From Runella sp. SP2 (GTDB lineage: Bacteria; Bacteroidota; Bacteroidia; Cytophagales; Spirosomataceae): a DNA stretch of 64,000 bases. Both the position numbers and the translations under genes were made by a program. Each line of letters opens with the position of its first letter. The first letter of the stretch is position 1. Shown here piece by piece: positions 62,005 through 64,000 of this stretch. The DNA lies in assembly GCF_003711225.1 (NCBI RefSeq), contig NZ_CP031030.1, forward strand, positions 3,844,001 to 3,908,000. Direction: 5' to 3'. A model generated the notes under the pieces. That model worked only from the letters and a program-made list of their open reading frames with translations. It was not told where the DNA came from and did no database searches.

Positions 62005-62020
62005 GGGTTGTGAGCAACCC
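62005..62020. repeat. GGGTTGTGAGCAACCC palindrome
   Basis: One full copy followed by CTTAGCACG, in the short gap between the second YeeE/YedE gene and the DUF983 gene. Same element as 53907-53922. Confidence 0.85.
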
Positions 62021-62037
62021 TTAGCACGTTTACACGT

Positions 62038-62541
62038 TTAGTTCGGCAATCTATCTTTTAAGAGCCCGTACGTCCAAGTTCCTGCAATCGCACTCAGGAG
62101 GGTTACAATCACCGCCACGTAGCCACTTCCGATTTGGGCAAACAAAGGTCCTGGACAAGCCCCCGTGATTCCCCAACCTAAGCCAAAGAGCAATCCGCCG
62201 TAGATTTGTCCCCGCATAAATTTCTTAGGGTGGAACTGCACAGTTTCGCCCGAGATGGTTTTAATGTTAAATTTTTTAATCAGAAAAACCGAAATCATCC
62301 CTACCACTACCGCCGAGCCAATCACGCCGTACATGTGAAAGCTATGAAGACGAAACATTTCTTGAATACGAAACCACGAAATGATTTCCGCTTTGACGAA
62401 CACAATGCCAAACATTACCCCCACCACCAAATACTTGAGGTTGCCGAGGGTGCTTTCGCGCTTCACCATGTCGTTGGGCGCGTCGCATACTAAGTGTTCA
62501 GGGAAAGATACTGTATTTGTATTTGTTTGATTCGTTGCCAT
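62038..62541 (-). CDS. YeeE/YedE-family half transporter, 167 aa
   Basis: Four to five hydrophobic segments, beginning after residue 32 (GNLKYLVVGVMFGIVFV), include the YeeE signature FGLGWGITGACPGPLFAQIGSG with the conserved Cys (about 125-146). Full-length YeeE/YedE proteins have about 350-400 residues and transport thiosulfate through cysteine relays; this and the 190-aa neighbour are the two halves encoded separately. The first half is encoded 19 bp upstream. In the same run are a DUF983 and an SQR-like gene, so a sulfur-compound uptake role is likely. Confidence 0.9.
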   Translation of the reverse strand: MATNQTNTNTVSFPEHLVCDAPNDMVKRESTLGNLKYLVVGVMFGIVFVKAEIISWFRIQEMFRLHSFHMYGVIGSAVVVGMISVFLIKKFNIKTISGETVQFHPKKFMRGQIYGGLLFGLGWGITGACPGPLFAQIGSGYVAVIVTLLSAIAGTWTYGLLKDRLPN

Positions 62542-62560
62542 GAGATTCGTTGATTGAAGG

Positions 62561-63133
62561 TTAGAAAAGTTTGAAAATGAAAGGAAGAAGTACTTGTACC
62601 ATCACAAAGCCGCCAATCATAAAGCAACAAGTTGCAATCAGCGACGGGAGTTGCAGGGTTGAAAGCCCCATAATCGCGTGGCCTGATGTACAGCCACCTG
62701 CCCAGCGCGTACCAAAACCTACCAAGAAACCACCAAACACAAAGAAAATAAAGCCTTTGAGCGACAAAATATTTTCAAGTGCAAACAAATCGGCGGGCAT
62801 CAAACCTGCAAAATCACGAATACCCAGCTCTTGCAAAGCGGCAATGGTTTTTTCCGAAATCACCATTTGGTTAGGATTTGCAAGAAATTGAGTGGCTAAA
62901 AATCCGCCGATCAATACACCTGCCACGAAGAACAAATTCCAGACTTCTTTTTTCCAATCGTATTTAAAAAAAGAAATGTTAGCAGGAAAACACGCCGCAC
63001 AGATATGGCGCAAAGACGACGAAATCCCGAATGATTTATTGCCAATGAGCAACAAGGTTGGCACTGTCAGGCCAATCAACGGCCCTGCTACGTACCACGG
63101 CCACGGTTTTTTAATGAGCTCGATTAATTCCAT
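62561..63133 (-). CDS. YeeE/YedE-family half transporter, 190 aa
   Basis: The half with [26 protein letters not shown] (about 143-168), whose Cys belongs to the substrate relay of YeeE-type thiosulfate channels. Six hydrophobic segments are seen, for example [20 protein letters not shown] and [17 protein letters not shown], and [12 protein letters not shown] adds cysteines near residues 45-48. It is encoded just before the other half and after an outer-membrane porin gene (38 bp), giving a porin-transporter-flavoprotein order. Confidence 0.9.
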   Translation of the reverse strand: MELIELIKKPWPWYVAGPLIGLTVPTLLLIGNKSFGISSSLRHICAACFPANISFFKYDWKKEVWNLFFVAGVLIGGFLATQFLANPNQMVISEKTIAALQELGIRDFAGLMPADLFALENILSLKGFIFFVFGGFLVGFGTRWAGGCTSGHAIMGLSTLQLPSLIATCCFMIGGFVMVQVLLPFIFKLF

Positions 63134-63171
63134 AAGTCAGAGAATGAGTTAAATATGTAAATGAATGATGA

Positions 63172-64000
63172 TTAATAGTGATAATTGAGAATGAAGTTAC
63201 AGTGCGTCAGATTTACCTTGTTGAACACGTAGCGATCATTGTCGTAAGTAGTTCCGATGTTATCTTTCCGAACAATCAAAAGCTGGGCGTCTAACCCTTC
63301 CAAAAAACCTTTGAATTGATAGATTACTCCCATATTTAGCTGTGAATAAGAAGGCAATCCGTACTTGTTTAATAACACGTTTTTAACGTCTGAAAGTTTA
63401 TAATAGCCCCAACTTACTTCCCATTTCAAATTTGGCTTTGGTTTATAAAATGCGTTCAAAGAAAACGCATTGACATCTCCCATCCCTTCGTTTCGTTCGC
63501 GTGGCATAAACGTATAAAACGGTTCTCGCCCCCATTCTCGGGGCATCAAATAGCGTCCTTCGGCTGTAATGCGCGTCGCGTTTATGTTGACATCGTATTT
63601 GGGCGAACGATACCCCACTCTTCCCGAAAAAACGGCCGAACGGCTATCTGGTGCCATATAGGCTTTGGTTACGTCATGATTTCCTCCGTCTCCGACCGAC
63701 TGCTGACGAACGGCTTGAAAGCCTGCCACCCAGCCATGTTTATTTTTAAACTTCGACTTCCAATCAACTTGCAAGAAAGCGGTATTGAAGACATTTTCAA
63801 CGTAAGTATCCCACGCCTGAACCGTCACAGAACCAATCGTTTGGGTGATGCCGCCTACCAATATGCCCTTTGATTCTACGTTGTTGGCATAGGTAGAAGG
63901 TTTTCCATCCACCCCCACTCCAACGGGATAAATTCCCATACTTTCTCCCACTCTAAACCACTCAACGGTCGAACGAGGCGAAATTCGGAAGACGTATTCT
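63172..64000 (-). CDS. Outer membrane porin-like protein, 5' end outside window
   Basis: The frame runs to the window edge at 64000 and ends at 63172 with FNKVNLTHCNFILNYHY, a C-terminal aromatic as in beta barrels. About 276 residues are seen: alternating hydrophobic strands such as GILVGGITQTIGSVTVQAWDTYV and WKSKFKNKHGWVAGFQAV are typical of OprD-like 16-to-18-strand porins of Bacteroidota. The start, signal peptide and first strands lie beyond the window. It is the first gene seen of the minus-strand sulfur run and would let substrate through the outer membrane. Confidence 0.8.
   Translation of the reverse strand, partial: EYVFRISPRSTVEWFRVGESMGIYPVGVGVDGKPSTYANNVESKGILVGGITQTIGSVTVQAWDTYVENVFNTAFLQVDWKSKFKNKHGWVAGFQAVRQQSVGDGGNHDVTKAYMAPDSRSAVFSGRVGYRSPKYDVNINATRITAEGRYLMPREWGREPFYTFMPRERNEGMGDVNAFSLNAFYKPKPNLKWEVSWGYYKLSDVKNVLLNKYGLPSYSQLNMGVIYQFKGFLEGLDAQLLIVRKDNIGTTYDNDRYVFNKVNLTHCNFILNYHY

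Overview
The window looks like a chromosomal stretch of a Bacteroidota species, most likely a Cytophagales member of the Spirosomataceae (Runella-like). The evidence is a Por/type IX secretion pair (porU-porV), DUF5606 and DUF983 proteins, 7TMR-DISM sensor kinases, a sialate O-acetylesterase/GH43/GH67 sugar locus, several Tat- or lipobox-bearing exported proteins, and repeated -7 elements of the form TAnnTTTG with little sign of Shine-Dalgarno sequences. The genus is an inference. I found no rRNA, tRNA, CRISPR array, phage or complete insertion sequence.

Layout. 1-2854 (minus): three exported proteins, the last of the row with an OmpA domain. 3108-5843 (plus): a LytS-type kinase and LytTR regulator pair. 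5907-9318: a small membrane protein, guaA and a polytopic membrane protein. 9340-9742: a gene-free array of 77-bp tandem repeats, each holding two hairpins. 9743-14987 (minus): L-serine dehydratase, an orphan transposase-type HTH protein, two AraC-family regulators (one membrane-anchored) and a lipoprotein. 15034-19958 (minus): an S41 peptidase, a ZU5-like lipoprotein, and a NarL-type two-component pair. 19995-23699: a serine hydrolase, then a TetR-racemase-ketopantoate-reductase operon with a palindromic operator. 23880-26544 (minus): amtB and a porin. 26921-30367: a GMC oxidoreductase with its Tat-exported small subunit, and a bicupin.

30488-43804 (minus) is a long same-strand run best read as a glucuronoxylan/glucuronate utilisation locus: CE4 deacetylase, sialate/xylan acetylesterase, GH43, a TlpA-like thioredoxin, an SDR (candidate fructuronate reductase), GH67 alpha-glucuronidase, mannonate dehydratase UxuA, a PmoA/DUF6807 protein and two Tat-exported Gfo/Idh/MocA oxidoreductases. 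A divergent LacI-type regulator with an unusual N-terminal zinc ribbon faces it at 44145. Outer enzymes would remove acetyl, xylosyl/arabinosyl and glucuronosyl groups, and SDR plus UxuA would turn the glucuronate towards 2-keto-3-deoxygluconate. No SusC/SusD transporter lies in the window.

45322-49107: a PIN toxin broken by a frameshift beside its intact antitoxin, an NFACT/RqcH-like protein, ClpP and a SprT-like metalloprotein. 49148-53818: porU and porV. 53967-57401 (minus): heparinase II/III-family protein, DUF5606 protein, lipoprotein. 57532-60049 (plus): MoeB/ThiF-rhodanese, an intact UPF0175/DUF3368 toxin-antitoxin pair, mnmD. 60129-64000 (minus): a sulfur module of outer-membrane porin, two half-size YeeE/YedE proteins, a DUF983 protein and a sulfide:quinone oxidoreductase-like flavoprotein.

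The most unusual non-coding signal is the abundance of intergenic palindromes. Several families share an architecture while their arms differ by paired, base-pair-preserving changes (GTTG-TGAG-CAAC against GTTT-TGAG-AAAC; CCCGAAAGC against CTCGAAAGT). Some act as terminators, one supplies a stop codon, and two C-rich copies appear to be translated inside the OmpA-family gene.
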